From JBGPEQ01 sp050180895 (GTDB taxonomy: Bacteria > Pseudomonadota > Alphaproteobacteria > Dongiales > Dongiaceae): DNA of 54,155 nt. The DNA lies in NCBI GenBank assembly GCA_050180895.1, contig JBFXDS010000020.1, positions 1 to 54,155 of the forward strand, given 5' to 3'. A program made the translations under genes and the position numbers. Shown here in pieces: positions 1 to 8,880 of this stretch (the first letter of the stretch is position 1; each line of letters starts with the position of its first letter). The notes under the pieces are model-generated. The model had not been told where the DNA came from. It saw only the letters and a program-made list of their open reading frames with translations, and ran no database searches.

Positions 1-71
1 CGGCGGTCGCCAAACCGCCCCAGCTCGAAAACCGCTTCCACACGCCCCCCTCCGCGACGAATCACTTCCAT
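1..71 (-). CDS. Possible 5' end of an unidentified gene (partial)
   Basis: An open frame on the minus strand starts at an ATG at 71 and runs off the window edge. It encodes 23 residues beginning MEVIRRGGGR. The ribosome-binding site is weak (GAAGG about ten bases upstream), and the fragment is too short for any family to be recognised. It would be divergent from the AMP nucleosidase gene, so the 95 bases between them would hold both promoters. It may equally be chance coding. Confidence 0.2.
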   Translation of the reverse strand, partial: MEVIRRGGGRVEAVFELGRFGDR

Positions 72-166
72 CAGGGAGTCAGCCTTCACAATTCCGGTCA
101 ACAAAGATGTGTGCATGTGATAGCGGCGAAAGCCGGAGTGACATGCGAGGAGAGCGAAGCCTAGCC

Positions 167-1639
167 ATGGCCGAGGGTGGACACGGCCGCGTCGGCGGCC
201 TGCGCAGCTTCACCGATCCGGATGCGGCGCTCGGCGCCGTCACCGAGATCTACGAGGCGGGCCGGCAGCTGATCCGCGCGCGCTTCGAGCGATTCCTCGC
301 CGGCGAACGCGTCGGCGAGGACACGGGCGCCGCCTGCTATCCCTATCTCGGCATCACCGTCGAGCTGAGCAACCTGCTGGATGAGGGCCGCCCGGCCTTC
401 GGCAGCGTGCCCTACCCCGGCACCTACGGCACCACGCTGACGCGGCCCGACCTCTTCGCCGACTACTACCGCGAGCAGATCGACCTGCTGCTGCGCTATC
501 ACAAGGTGCCCGTGCAGGTCGGCGTCAGCCGGCGCCGCATTCCGCTGCCCTTCGTCATCGAGCAGGCGACCGCCGCCCTCACGACCGGCGACCTGCAGGC
601 GATGGAGGCGGTGTTCACGCTGCCCGACCTCGCGGCCATGGACGATTCGATCGCTAACGGCACCTATGCGCAGACGCCGGGCGATCCGCTGCCGCTGGCG
701 CTGTTCACGGCCGAGCGCGTCGATTTCGCGCTGCAGCGCATCTTCCACTACACCGGCACCGATCCGGAGCATTTCCAGCGCTTCATGCTCTTCACCAACT
801 ACCAGCGCTATGTCGACGAGTTCGTCGCCCTCGGCCGCAAGCAGGCGCGCTCGGGCGACGAATACGCCGCCTTCGTCGAGCCCGGCAACGTCGTCTGGCC
901 GAACCCCCGTTTCGGCGGCGCCGAGGTGAGCGGCGAGCCGCCGCGCCATCTGCCGCAGATGCCGGCCTATCATCTGAAGCGCGCCGACCGCCTGGGCATC
1001 ACCCTGGTCAACATCGGCATCGGCCCCTCCAACGCCAAGACCATCACCGACCACATCGCCGTGCTGCGCCCGCATTGCTGGCTGATGATCGGCCATTGCG
1101 GCGGCCTCAGGCGCTCGCAGAAGCTCGGCGACTATGCCCTCGCCCACGCCTACATCCGCGAGGATCACGTGCTCGACCAGGACTTGCCGCTCTGGGTGCC
1201 GGTGCCACCCATCGCCGAGATCCAGGTCGCGCTGCAGGAGGCGGTGGCCCGCATCACCGGCCTCAAGGGCCCGGACCTGAAGATCCGCATGCGCACGGGC
1301 ACCGTCGCCTCCACCGACAACCGCAACTGGGAGCTGCGCTACGACGAGCTGTACCGCCGCTTCAGCCAGTCGCGCGCCATCGCCATCGACATGGAGAGCG
1401 CCACCATCGCCGCCAACGGCTTCCGCCTGCGCGTCCCCTACGGCACCCTGCTCTGCGTCTCCGACAAGCCGCTGCATGGCGAGATCAAGCTGTCGAGCAT
1501 GGCCAACGCCTTCTACCGCGGCAGCGTCAAGCAGCACCTGCGGATCGGCCTCGAGGCCATCCGCATCCTGCGCGAGGCCGGCACCGACCAGCTCCATTCC
1601 CGCAAGCTCAGGAGCTTCGATGAGCCGGGCTTCCGCTGA
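167..1639 (+). CDS. amn: AMP nucleosidase
   Basis: Cytoplasmic enzyme of purine salvage that hydrolyses AMP to adenine and ribose 5-phosphate. The 490-residue product has the usual length. It shows the N-terminal AMP nucleosidase domain (roughly residues 1-170) followed by a nucleoside-phosphorylase-like catalytic domain with the segments IGIGPSNAKTITDH and MIGHCGGLRRSQKLGDYALA, and a late DMESAT motif typical of this fold. The frame is open from an ATG at 107, but those first 20 codons overlap a repeat tail that recurs at 9885 and 41535. The ATG at 167, preceded by GAGGAGAG, is the more convincing start. The 3' end overlaps the convergent DMT transporter gene by 32 bases. Confidence 0.9.
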   Translation: MAEGGHGRVGGLRSFTDPDAALGAVTEIYEAGRQLIRARFERFLAGERVGEDTGAACYPYLGITVELSNLLDEGRPAFGSVPYPGTYGTTLTRPDLFADYYREQIDLLLRYHKVPVQVGVSRRRIPLPFVIEQATAALTTGDLQAMEAVFTLPDLAAMDDSIANGTYAQTPGDPLPLALFTAERVDFALQRIFHYTGTDPEHFQRFMLFTNYQRYVDEFVALGRKQARSGDEYAAFVEPGNVVWPNPRFGGAEVSGEPPRHLPQMPAYHLKRADRLGITLVNIGIGPSNAKTITDHIAVLRPHCWLMIGHCGGLRRSQKLGDYALAHAYIREDHVLDQDLPLWVPVPPIAEIQVALQEAVARITGLKGPDLKIRMRTGTVASTDNRNWELRYDELYRRFSQSRAIAIDMESATIAANGFRLRVPYGTLLCVSDKPLHGEIKLSSMANAFYRGSVKQHLRIGLEAIRILREAGTDQLHSRKLRSFDEPGFR

Positions 1640-2480
1640 GCCGCGCCAGCCGCCGTTCGCGGTAGGCCACATAGAGTCCGGCGGCGACGATGATGACGGC
1701 GCCGCCGATGGTCCAACCGTCCGGCAGGTGGCCGAAGGCGGCATAGCCGATCAGGCTGGCGCCGACGAGTTGCGCATAGTTGTAGGGCGCCAGCACGGCG
1801 GCGGGAGCCAGCGCGAAGGCGCGCGTGACCAGGTAGTGGGCAAGGCCGTGCAGCAGCCCGGATGCCGCCATCATCGCCCAGCCCATGGCGTCCGGCGTTC
1901 GCCAGACGAACGGCAGCGCCAGGGACGAGACCACCGTGCCGACCACGACCATGTAGACGAAGGTGGTCGGTGCCGGCGTGCTGCGGCTCAGGACGCGCGT
2001 CGCGATCTGATAGAGCGCGTAGAGGAAGGCCGTCACCAGCGGCAGCAGCGCCGCCCATTGCATGGTCTCGCCGCCGGGCCGGACGATGACCAGCACGCCC
2101 AGGAACCCGACGACCACGGCCGTCCACCGATGGAGTCCGACCCGTTCCTTCAGCAGCGGCACGGCCAGCGCCGTCAGCATGAGCGGCGAGACGAACAGGA
2201 GCGCCGTGGCATCGGCGAGCGGCATGACCTTGAGCGCCAGGACGATGGCGCCGCCGGCGACGACGGGGATCAGGCCGCGCGCAACCTGCAGGCCGGGCCG
2301 GTCGGTGCGCCACAGCTCCGGCCAGCGGCTGCCCACGAACAGCGGCAGCAGCGGCAGCGCGAAGGCAAACCGCGACCAGATGATCTGCAGCACGTCCATG
2401 TCCTGCACCATCACCTTCGCCAGGGCGTCGATGACCGCGTAGAGCGTAACGGCCGCGATGACCAGCAGGATGGGAAGCAT
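1608..2480 (-). CDS. DMT-superfamily (EamA) membrane transporter
   Basis: A 290-residue integral membrane protein made almost entirely of hydrophobic helices, consistent with the ten-helix drug/metabolite transporter fold built from two EamA repeats. Recognisable pieces are the N-terminal helix MLPILLVIAAVTLYAVIDA, a first repeat ending LGVLVIVRPGG, and a C-terminal repeat with a PYNYAQLVGASLIGY segment. Such proteins usually export metabolites, and the substrate cannot be read from sequence. The frame is open further upstream, but the ATG at 2480 starts exactly at the first transmembrane helix. The gene is divergent from the GNAT gene, with 78 bases between the starts. Confidence 0.88.
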   Translation of the reverse strand: MLPILLVIAAVTLYAVIDALAKVMVQDMDVLQIIWSRFAFALPLLPLFVGSRWPELWRTDRPGLQVARGLIPVVAGGAIVLALKVMPLADATALLFVSPLMLTALAVPLLKERVGLHRWTAVVVGFLGVLVIVRPGGETMQWAALLPLVTAFLYALYQIATRVLSRSTPAPTTFVYMVVVGTVVSSLALPFVWRTPDAMGWAMMAASGLLHGLAHYLVTRAFALAPAAVLAPYNYAQLVGASLIGYAAFGHLPDGWTIGGAVIIVAAGLYVAYRERRLARLSGSPAHRSS

Positions 2481-2558
2481 CGGGGCCGTGGAAGAGTTGG
2501 TTGTGCGTACGTGGGCGGCTGCGGGCCGCAGACTCGCATGCCGACGCGGAACTGACCA

Positions 2559-3062
2559 ATGCGCAAATCGCCTATCGCACCTGCCGAAGTGGATGCAAGA
2601 GACGTGTCGGTGCGGGTCCGTCCCGCCCGCGCCGACGAGGCGGAGATCCTGACTGATCTCAGCCTGCGTTCGAAGGCCTACTGGGGCTATGACGCAGCCT
2701 TCCTGGCGCGCTGCCGGGCCGTCATGACGCTCAAGGCGGGCAACATCGAATCGCGTCCGCACTACGTGGCCGAGCTGGACGGCCGCGTCGTGGGCTTCTA
2801 TGGCTTCGAGCCGGAGGCCGATGGTGTGGGGCTCGACTATCTGTTCGTCGATGACGACCGGGTCGGTCGCGGCATCGGCCGGGCCCTCTGGACTCATGCC
2901 GTCGCCACGGCGCGCGACCTGGGCTATGCGGCGCTGATCGTGGTCAGCGACCCGCATGCGGAAGGCTTCTACCTGAAGATGGGCGCGCGGCGTATCGGCA
3001 GCCGATCATCCGACCTCGAGCCCGGTCGGCAATTGCCGGTCTTGCGCTTCGCGCTCCGGTAG
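2559..3062 (+). CDS. GNAT-family N-acetyltransferase
   Basis: A 167-residue acetyl-CoA-dependent acyltransferase of the GCN5 family. Residues about 17-160 form a single GNAT domain. The acetyl-CoA pyrophosphate-binding motif RVGRGIG lies at residues 101-107 after the strand GLDYLFVDDD, and the C-terminal part has the AEGFYLKMGARRIG segment common in this family. The acceptor substrate is unknown. It is transcribed away from the DMT transporter, so a shared intergenic promoter region is possible. Confidence 0.85.
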   Translation: MRKSPIAPAEVDARDVSVRVRPARADEAEILTDLSLRSKAYWGYDAAFLARCRAVMTLKAGNIESRPHYVAELDGRVVGFYGFEPEADGVGLDYLFVDDDRVGRGIGRALWTHAVATARDLGYAALIVVSDPHAEGFYLKMGARRIGSRSSDLEPGRQLPVLRFALR

Positions 3063-3100
3063 ATCACCTATCTCGGTGCAGCAGAGAGAGCGAGGAGTAC

Positions 3101-4726
3101 ATGGCCGCCCGCAAGACCGCGCGTAGGAAGACCGCGCCGCGCCGCGCGACATCCGCCGGGAAACCACGCCCGCCGTCCCGCAAGGCAGCGGCGCGGAAAT
3201 CCCCCGCGAAGACGATCGCGAGGAAAAAATCGGCCGCGAAGAAGACAGCGGTCAAGAAGGCCGCAGTCGTGAAAGCCAAGCCGAAGACTGCGCGTCGGCC
3301 TGCCGCCAGGGTTGCCGCAAAGACGCCGCCGTCGCCACGGCGACGCCCGACGCCACGGAGCGCAGCGATGGCGCCAGCGCCGCTCCCATCGGCCGGTGCC
3401 GCCGCCACGCTGCTTGGTGACTTGATCGCCCGCGCGCGCAAGGCCGGCGCCGACGCCGCCGACGCGGTGCTGGTCGAGAGCGCGGCGGTGTCCGTGGCGC
3501 AGCGGCTCGGCAAGCCGGAGAAGCTGGAGCGCGCGGAGAGTCGCGATCTCGGCCTGCGCGTCTTCATCGGAAAGCGGCAGGCGATCGTCTCGACCACCGA
3601 CACGGCGCCCGCCACGCTGGCCGACCTTGTCGAGCGCGCCGTCGCAATGGCGCGGATCGTGCCGGACGATCCATTCTGCGGCCTCGCCGATCCTGCCGAG
3701 TTGAGCCGCCGCAGTCCGGTGATCGACCTGAGCGACCCGCAGGAGCCGGCCATCGACTTGCTGAAGGAGCGCGCGAAATCCGTCGAGGCCGCCGCCCTCG
3801 CCGTTCCCGGCGTGACCAATTCCGAAGGCGCGGAAGCCGATTGGAGCCGCTCCACCATCACCCTCGTCGGCTCGAACGGCTTTCACGGCACCTATTCCCG
3901 ATCGCATCATGGCGTCGGCGTCTCCGTGCTGGCCGGCGAAGGCACCGGCATGGAACGCGACTACGACCACGCCAGCGCCGTTTACGGCGCCGACCTCGAG
4001 GACCCGGCCGCCGTCGGCAAGCGCGCCGGCGAGAAGGCCGTGAAGCGGCTCAATCCGCGCAAGACCGCCACCGCCAAGGTGCCGATCCTCTTCGATCCGC
4101 GCGTCTCCCGCGGCCTGCTCGGCCATCTCGCGAGCGCCATCAACGGCGCCGCGATCGCGCGCGGCACGAGCTTCCTCAAGGACAAGCTGGGCCAGCGCGT
4201 CTTCGCCGCCGACGTGACGATCATCGACGATCCGCATCGGCCGCGCGGCCCGAACTCGAAGCCGTTCGACGGCGAAGGTATCGCCAACCGCCGGCGCGCC
4301 ATCATCGAGAAGGGCGTGCTGACGACCTGGGTGCTCGATCTGCGGTCGGCGCGCCAGCTCGGGCTCAAGAGCACCGGCCATGCGGCCCGCGGCACCTCAT
4401 CGCCGCCTTCGCCCTCGCTGACGAACCTCTACATGGAGGCCGGCCGGCTGTCCCCGAAGGAGATGATCGGCGGCATTCTCTCCGGCTTCTACGTCACCGA
4501 GCTCATGGGCATGGGCGTGAACGGCATCACCGGCGACTACAGCCGCGGCGCCGCCGGCTTCTGGATCGATCATGGCGAGATCGCCTATCCCGTGAGCGAG
4601 GTGACCATCGCCGGCAACCTCGCCGACATGTTCCTCAACCTGACGCCGGCGAGCGACCTGGAATTCCGCTACGGGACCGACGCGCCGACCATCCGCCTCG
4701 ACGGCATGACGGTAGCCGGCTTGTAG
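3101..4726 (+). CDS. TldD/PmbA (TldE-like) protein with histone-H1-like N-terminal tail
   Basis: A 541-residue protein. From about residue 90 it is a complete PmbA/TldE homologue, the non-catalytic partner of the TldD metalloprotease that matures peptides and degrades unfolded proteins. The HExxxH zinc motif of TldD is absent, as expected for TldE, and the C-terminal region shows SGFYVTELMGMGVNGITGDYSRG in two adjoining blocks. Residues 1-85 are instead a low-complexity Lys/Arg/Ala/Pro tail with KKSAAKKTAVKK-type repeats, like histone H1 or bacterial H1-like proteins. The start at 3101 has a strong GAGGAG site five bases upstream. An internal ATG at 3368 would give a normal-length PmbA but has only a weak site, so the tail is probably translated. 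Confidence 0.85.
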   Translation: MAARKTARRKTAPRRATSAGKPRPPSRKAAARKSPAKTIARKKSAAKKTAVKKAAVVKAKPKTARRPAARVAAKTPPSPRRRPTPRSAAMAPAPLPSAGAAATLLGDLIARARKAGADAADAVLVESAAVSVAQRLGKPEKLERAESRDLGLRVFIGKRQAIVSTTDTAPATLADLVERAVAMARIVPDDPFCGLADPAELSRRSPVIDLSDPQEPAIDLLKERAKSVEAAALAVPGVTNSEGAEADWSRSTITLVGSNGFHGTYSRSHHGVGVSVLAGEGTGMERDYDHASAVYGADLEDPAAVGKRAGEKAVKRLNPRKTATAKVPILFDPRVSRGLLGHLASAINGAAIARGTSFLKDKLGQRVFAADVTIIDDPHRPRGPNSKPFDGEGIANRRRAIIEKGVLTTWVLDLRSARQLGLKSTGHAARGTSSPPSPSLTNLYMEAGRLSPKEMIGGILSGFYVTELMGMGVNGITGDYSRGAAGFWIDHGEIAYPVSEVTIAGNLADMFLNLTPASDLEFRYGTDAPTIRLDGMTVAGL

Positions 4727-4741
4727 ATCAGGAAATCGTTC

Positions 4742-5869
4742 CTACATTCCGGTGGCGCGCCGGTTCTCGCCGCGCAGCAGGTCGCTCCAGCCGCAGGCCG
4801 ACAGCAGGCTCCGGCGGTGGAAGTAGATCGTCTGCGCCAGCGCGCGCAGCGGCGCGGTGCCGAGCGCGGCGTCGATCAGCCGATTCGGCGGCCCGGCGTC
4901 GAGCAGCCGGCGCAACCCGCGCTTCCAGGCGAAGCGCGGGTAGGCGTCGCCGATCACGCAGTGCGGTGGCGGCGCGCCGTCGAGCAGGTGATCGGCGACG
5001 GCATGGGCGGCGCGCCAGCCGGAGTCGAGCGCCGTGTGGATGCCGCCGGCGGTGAGCGGCGAGACGATGCCGGCCGCGTCGCCGACGAGCAGGACCCGGT
5101 CGCCCGCGAACGGCGCGACCCGTCCGCCGACCGGGATGAGGCCGCCGCGCCGGCCGACAATGGTGATGTCGCCGGTGTCGCAGCAGCGGGCCAGCTTGGC
5201 GAGGAACGCCTGCAGGTCCGGCCGGGCCGGGCGGCGGCAGGCAAGACCGACCTGGGCGATGCCGCCGACGCCCATGAAGGCCCAGCCGATATAGCCGGGG
5301 ATCAGCGCCGAATCGAGGAAGCAGTGCAGCCGGTCGGGATCGAGGCCGCGCAGCCCGACGACCTCCGCCTCGACCCCCAGCAGGAAGGCGCGGTTGCGGC
5401 CGAGCCCGAGATCGCGCGCCACGGCCGAACGGGCGCCGTCGGCGCCGACCAGGAAGCGCGTCCGCGCGCCGCAGCCGCGCAGTTCGATCCGGTCATCGGC
5501 GCGCTCGGCGCCGCGGAACGGAACGCCGAACCGCAGGCTGGCGCCGGCCCGGCCGGCCTCCCGTGCGAACCAGGCCATGAGCCGTGCCGTGTCGGTAGCG
5601 AGGAAGTAGTAGCCGGGTGAATCGAGGTCGATGAAGGACAGCGACGGGCCGTAGAGCCGCACGCCGCGGATGCGCCGGGTGCAGCGCGGCGGCACCTCCC
5701 AGCGCTCGGCCACCTCCTTGACCAGCAGTCCCGTGGTGCGGATGCGGTGCCCCGGCGCCGGCTGCGTCTCCAGCACCAGCGTGCGCAGGCCGCGCAGGGC
5801 CGCCGAGCGGGCGCAGACCAGGCCGGCGAAACTGCCGCCGACGATCGCCAGGTCATAGCTGCCGGTCAT
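4742..5869 (-). CDS. Geranylgeranyl-reductase-type FAD-dependent oxidoreductase
   Basis: A 375-residue flavoprotein of the group that includes geranylgeranyl reductases and related monooxygenase-fold enzymes. The N-terminal dinucleotide-binding motif is YDLAIVGGSFAGLVCARSA (residues about 5-23), with a ribose-binding Glu in LVLETQ. The FAD-contacting GDAAGIVSPLTAGGI block lies near residue 270. The C-terminal region is helical and ends at a short tail. The substrate is not evident; isoprenoid lipids are the usual family targets. The ATG at 5869 is preceded by GGGAGAG at good spacing, so the longer open frame upstream is not needed. It is convergent with the PmbA gene. Confidence 0.82.
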   Translation of the reverse strand: MTGSYDLAIVGGSFAGLVCARSAALRGLRTLVLETQPAPGHRIRTTGLLVKEVAERWEVPPRCTRRIRGVRLYGPSLSFIDLDSPGYYFLATDTARLMAWFAREAGRAGASLRFGVPFRGAERADDRIELRGCGARTRFLVGADGARSAVARDLGLGRNRAFLLGVEAEVVGLRGLDPDRLHCFLDSALIPGYIGWAFMGVGGIAQVGLACRRPARPDLQAFLAKLARCCDTGDITIVGRRGGLIPVGGRVAPFAGDRVLLVGDAAGIVSPLTAGGIHTALDSGWRAAHAVADHLLDGAPPPHCVIGDAYPRFAWKRGLRRLLDAGPPNRLIDAALGTAPLRALAQTIYFHRRSLLSACGWSDLLRGENRRATGM

Positions 5870-5955
5870 GTCGCTCTCCCGTCCCGCGCCGGCCAGGAGC
5901 CTCGCTTGCGGCCATGGCGGAACCGCAGCGCCGCCGTGGCGCAATTGCGGCAGCG

Positions 5956-6915
5956 TCAGCCGGTGCGGTCGGGCTCCAGCGGAACGATCAGGCGGAGCGG
6001 CTGGGGGGCGATCTCGATGCGCGCCGGCAGGCGGGCGATGACGTCGCCGTCACCCTGGACGGGATCGCCCGGTGGCCCCTCGATCGTCACCGACCGGCCG
6101 GGAACGATGCGGAAGTCGGCGAGTCGCGGCAGGCGCCCGAGCGCCAGGGCCAGGGCATAGCGGATCGCATTCCAGCGCCCCCCGCGCTCGAACAGGCAGA
6201 CATGGAACTCCGGCCGGTCGAGGCGCGCCGCGGGCGCGCAGACATAGCGGCCGGCATAATAGTGCCCCTTGGCGACGATGACCGAGGCCGCCTCGAAGGC
6301 TTGCCCGTCGACCGTCACGCGATAGCGCGGGAAGCGGAAGCGGAACAGCTGGCGGATCGACTCCAGCACGTAGGCGCCCTTGCCGAGCCGACGCTTCAGC
6401 CGGAGGTCGACGTTGGCGACGACATGGGCGTCGAAGCCGACGCCGGCCATGGCGGTGAAGCAGCGGCCGTTGGCCATGCCGACATAGGCGGGGGCGGTTT
6501 CTCCCCGCGCGATGGTGCGGGCGACGACGGCCGGCGATGTGGCCAGGCCGATCTCCGCCGCGAGGACGTTAGCCGTGCCCAACGGCACCAAAGCCAGGGG
6601 TGCGGACGCGCCGCCGTTCGACAGCAGGCCGTTGACCGCCTCGTTGATGGTGCCGTCGCCGCCGGCGACGACCAGCAGGTCCGCGGCCGCCGGCGCGCTG
6701 CCGAAGTGGCGCGCGATCGTCTCCGCGTCGCCGCGCGCGGCCGTGGCGCACACCGCCACCTCGCAGCCGGCCGCGCGCAGCAGCGTCAGCGTCCGCTCGA
6801 GCCGGACGCGGCGGCGCCCGCCTGCCGTCGGATTGAAGACGACGGTCATGCGGCGGGGAGAGGGTGCAGATGACGCTTCGGTGTGGCGCAACAACACGGT
6901 GCTTTCGCTGAACAT
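5956..6915 (-). CDS. Diacylglycerol-kinase-family lipid kinase (YegS/DagK type)
   Basis: Lipid kinase of the DAGK catalytic-domain family, which transfers phosphate from ATP to diacylglycerol or a related lipid at the membrane. The phosphate-binding VFNPTAGG segment opens the domain and the hallmark GGDGT motif follows about 60 residues later, then the PLGTANVLA block. The start is uncertain: a TTG at 6957, the ATG used here at 6915, or an ATG at 6849 directly before the domain are all possible and none has a good ribosome-binding site. It is divergent from the LpxH-like phosphatase and glycosyltransferase genes, which suggests a joint role in envelope glycolipid synthesis (inference). Confidence 0.83.
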   Translation of the reverse strand: MFSESTVLLRHTEASSAPSPRRMTVVFNPTAGGRRRVRLERTLTLLRAAGCEVAVCATAARGDAETIARHFGSAPAAADLLVVAGGDGTINEAVNGLLSNGGASAPLALVPLGTANVLAAEIGLATSPAVVARTIARGETAPAYVGMANGRCFTAMAGVGFDAHVVANVDLRLKRRLGKGAYVLESIRQLFRFRFPRYRVTVDGQAFEAASVIVAKGHYYAGRYVCAPAARLDRPEFHVCLFERGGRWNAIRYALALALGRLPRLADFRIVPGRSVTIEGPPGDPVQGDGDVIARLPARIEIAPQPLRLIVPLEPDRTG

Positions 6916-7081
6916 GACGACGGATCGGCGGTCGGTGACAGTGGCGTGAATATTCAATGTACCGCCAGTTAAGTTTTCATGAATTCTTTAGAGTTCTAAC
7001 CGGATTTCAATGCACTGCGGTTGATTCTTCAGGAGATGTTGATGTAGCTCGACTCATCCTGTGGATAACTTCGCGCAGATC

Positions 7082-7879
7082 ATGGAATCCATCGCCGTAA
7101 ATCGCTACCGGGCCATCTGGATCTCCGATGTGCATCTCGGCACCCGCGGCTGCAAGGCGGAGTTTCTCCTCGATTTCCTTAGACATAATGAATCGGACTA
7201 TCTCTACCTCGTCGGCGACATCATCGATTGCTGGCGGCTGCGGCGCAGCTGGTTCTGGGCGCAGAGCCACAACGACTTCGTCCAGAAGGTCCTGCGCAAG
7301 GCCCGCAAGGGCACCAAGGTCGTCTATGTGCCGGGCAACCACGACGAGCCGCTGCGCGACTACGCCGACATGCAGTTCGGCGGCGTGACGGTGGCGAACG
7401 AGGCGATCCACGAGACCGCCGACGGCCGCCGCTTCCTGATCCTGCATGGCGACTCCTTCGACGGCGTCGTCCGCTATGCCCGCTGGCTCGCCTTCCTGGG
7501 CGACCGCGCCTATCACATCCTGTTGATGGTGAACCACTGGTACAACGTCACCCGCCGCTGGTTCGGCTATCCCTACTGGTCGCTTTCCGCGCATCTGAAG
7601 CAGCGGGTCAAGAACGCGGTCGAGTACATCAGCAACTTCGAGCAGGCCGTCGCCGAGGAGGCGAAGAAGCGCGGCGTCGACGGCGTCATCTGCGGCCACA
7701 TCCACAAGGCCGAGATGCGGCAGATCGGATCGGTGCTCTACTGCAACGACGGCGACTGGGTCGAGAGTTGCACCGCGCTGGTCGAGCACCGCGACGGCCG
7801 GCTCGAGATCATCGACTGGCCGGCGGTGCGCAAGCTGTCCATGTTCGACATTCATCAGAAGCTCGCCGCCGCCGAGTGA
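7082..7879 (+). CDS. LpxH-like metallophosphoesterase (UDP-2,3-diacylglucosamine diphosphatase family)
   Basis: Calcineurin-like phosphoesterase of about 265 residues with all di-metal motifs in order: SDVHLG, VGDIID, GNHDE, HGDSFD and CGHIHKAE. These match the LpxH/LpxI-replacing group that hydrolyses UDP-diacylglucosamine or similar lipid-linked pyrophosphates at the inner membrane. The Trp- and Tyr-rich stretch LLMVNHWYNVTRRWFGYPYW probably forms the lipid-facing cap. The ATG at 7082 fits the family start; a GTG at 7061 is the alternative, and neither has a clear Shine-Dalgarno. The stop codon overlaps the glycosyltransferase start (TGATG), so the two are translationally coupled. Confidence 0.85.
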   Translation: MESIAVNRYRAIWISDVHLGTRGCKAEFLLDFLRHNESDYLYLVGDIIDCWRLRRSWFWAQSHNDFVQKVLRKARKGTKVVYVPGNHDEPLRDYADMQFGGVTVANEAIHETADGRRFLILHGDSFDGVVRYARWLAFLGDRAYHILLMVNHWYNVTRRWFGYPYWSLSAHLKQRVKNAVEYISNFEQAVAEEAKKRGVDGVICGHIHKAEMRQIGSVLYCNDGDWVESCTALVEHRDGRLEIIDWPAVRKLSMFDIHQKLAAAE

Positions 7880-8877
7880 TGCGCATCCTCATCGTGACCG
7901 ACGCCTGGGCGCCGCAGATCAACGGCGTCGTCCGCACCCTGCTGCGCACGCGCCAGGAACTCGAGGAGCTGGGTCACGAGCTGCGCGTGATCTCGCCCGA
8001 TCTCTTCGCCAACCTGCCCTGCCCGACCTATCCCGAGATCCGCCTGGCGGTGCTGCCGGGCCGGCGGTTGCCAAAGCTGATCGACTCCTTCCAGCCCTGC
8101 GCCATCCATATCGCGACGGAGGGGCCGTTGGGCCAGGCCGCGCGCCGCTACTGCATGCGCCGCCGCCTGCCCTTCACCACCGCCTATCACACGCGCTTTC
8201 CCGAATATATCCGCGCGCGCACCAAGATCCCGGTCGCGGCGACCTACCGCCTGATGCGACGCTTCCACCGGCCGTCCTCGGGCGTGATGGTGGCGACGCG
8301 GTCGATGGAGCGGGAGCTGGCGGGGCGCGGCTTCCGCAACATCCGGCGCTGGTCTCGCGGCGTCGACACCGAACTGTTCCGGCCGCGCGGCAAGGGCTTC
8401 GACGGTCTGCCGCGGCCGATCCATCTCTATGTCGGCCGCATCGCCGTGGAGAAGAACATCGAGGACTTCCTCCGTCTCGACCTGTCCGGCAGCAAGCTGG
8501 TGGTGGGCGACGGGCCGCAGCTGCCGGAGCTGCGCCGCAAGTACCCCGACGCCCGCTTCGTCGGCGCCAAGCTCGGCGAGGAGCTGGCCGCGCACTATGC
8601 CGCCGCCGACCTCTTCGTCTTTCCCAGCCGCACCGACACCTTCGGCCTGGTGCTGCTGGAGGCGCTGGCCTCGGGCCTGCCGGTCGCCGCCTATCCGGTG
8701 CCGGGACCGCTCGACATCGTCGACGGCACCGGTGTGGGCGTGCTCGACGAGGACCTGGCGGCGGCGGCGCGGCGGGCGCTCGCGATTCCGCCGGAGCGCT
8801 GCCGCGAGCTGGCCTTGCAATATTCCTGGCGGCGCGCCGCCGAGCAGTTCCTCCACAACCTGCAGCCGTTCTGCTGA
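7879..8877 (+). CDS. Glycosyltransferase family 4 protein
   Basis: A 332-residue GT-B-fold glycosyltransferase. The N-terminal half begins MRILIVTDAWAPQINGVVRTL, the acceptor-domain signature of GT4 enzymes close to alpha-mannosyl/glucosyl lipid transferases. The C-terminal half carries LYVGRIAVEKNIEDFL and the nucleotide-sugar-binding block FVFPSRTDTFGLVLLEALASG. It is coupled to the phosphoesterase gene by a one-base stop/start overlap. From known alphaproteobacterial cases, similar gene pairs make glycosyl-diacylglycerols; that is the best guess here, but sugar and acceptor are not proven. Confidence 0.85.
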   Translation: MRILIVTDAWAPQINGVVRTLLRTRQELEELGHELRVISPDLFANLPCPTYPEIRLAVLPGRRLPKLIDSFQPCAIHIATEGPLGQAARRYCMRRRLPFTTAYHTRFPEYIRARTKIPVAATYRLMRRFHRPSSGVMVATRSMERELAGRGFRNIRRWSRGVDTELFRPRGKGFDGLPRPIHLYVGRIAVEKNIEDFLRLDLSGSKLVVGDGPQLPELRRKYPDARFVGAKLGEELAAHYAAADLFVFPSRTDTFGLVLLEALASGLPVAAYPVPGPLDIVDGTGVGVLDEDLAAAARRALAIPPERCRELALQYSWRRAAEQFLHNLQPFC

Positions 8878-8880
8878 GCG

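Noticed and set aside
161..1744. Long minus-strand open frame opposite the AMP nucleosidase gene, and many similar long antisense frames elsewhere
   Set aside because: High G+C leaves few stops in all frames. These frames encode Arg/Ala/Gly/Asp-rich sequence without family motifs and lie opposite genes with clear homology.
6901..7060. Possible Pho box in the divergent region before the LpxH-like gene (GTGACAG near 6935)
   Set aside because: Only one half-site resembles the motif and the spacing to a second half-site is wrong, so phosphate control is not supported by the sequence.
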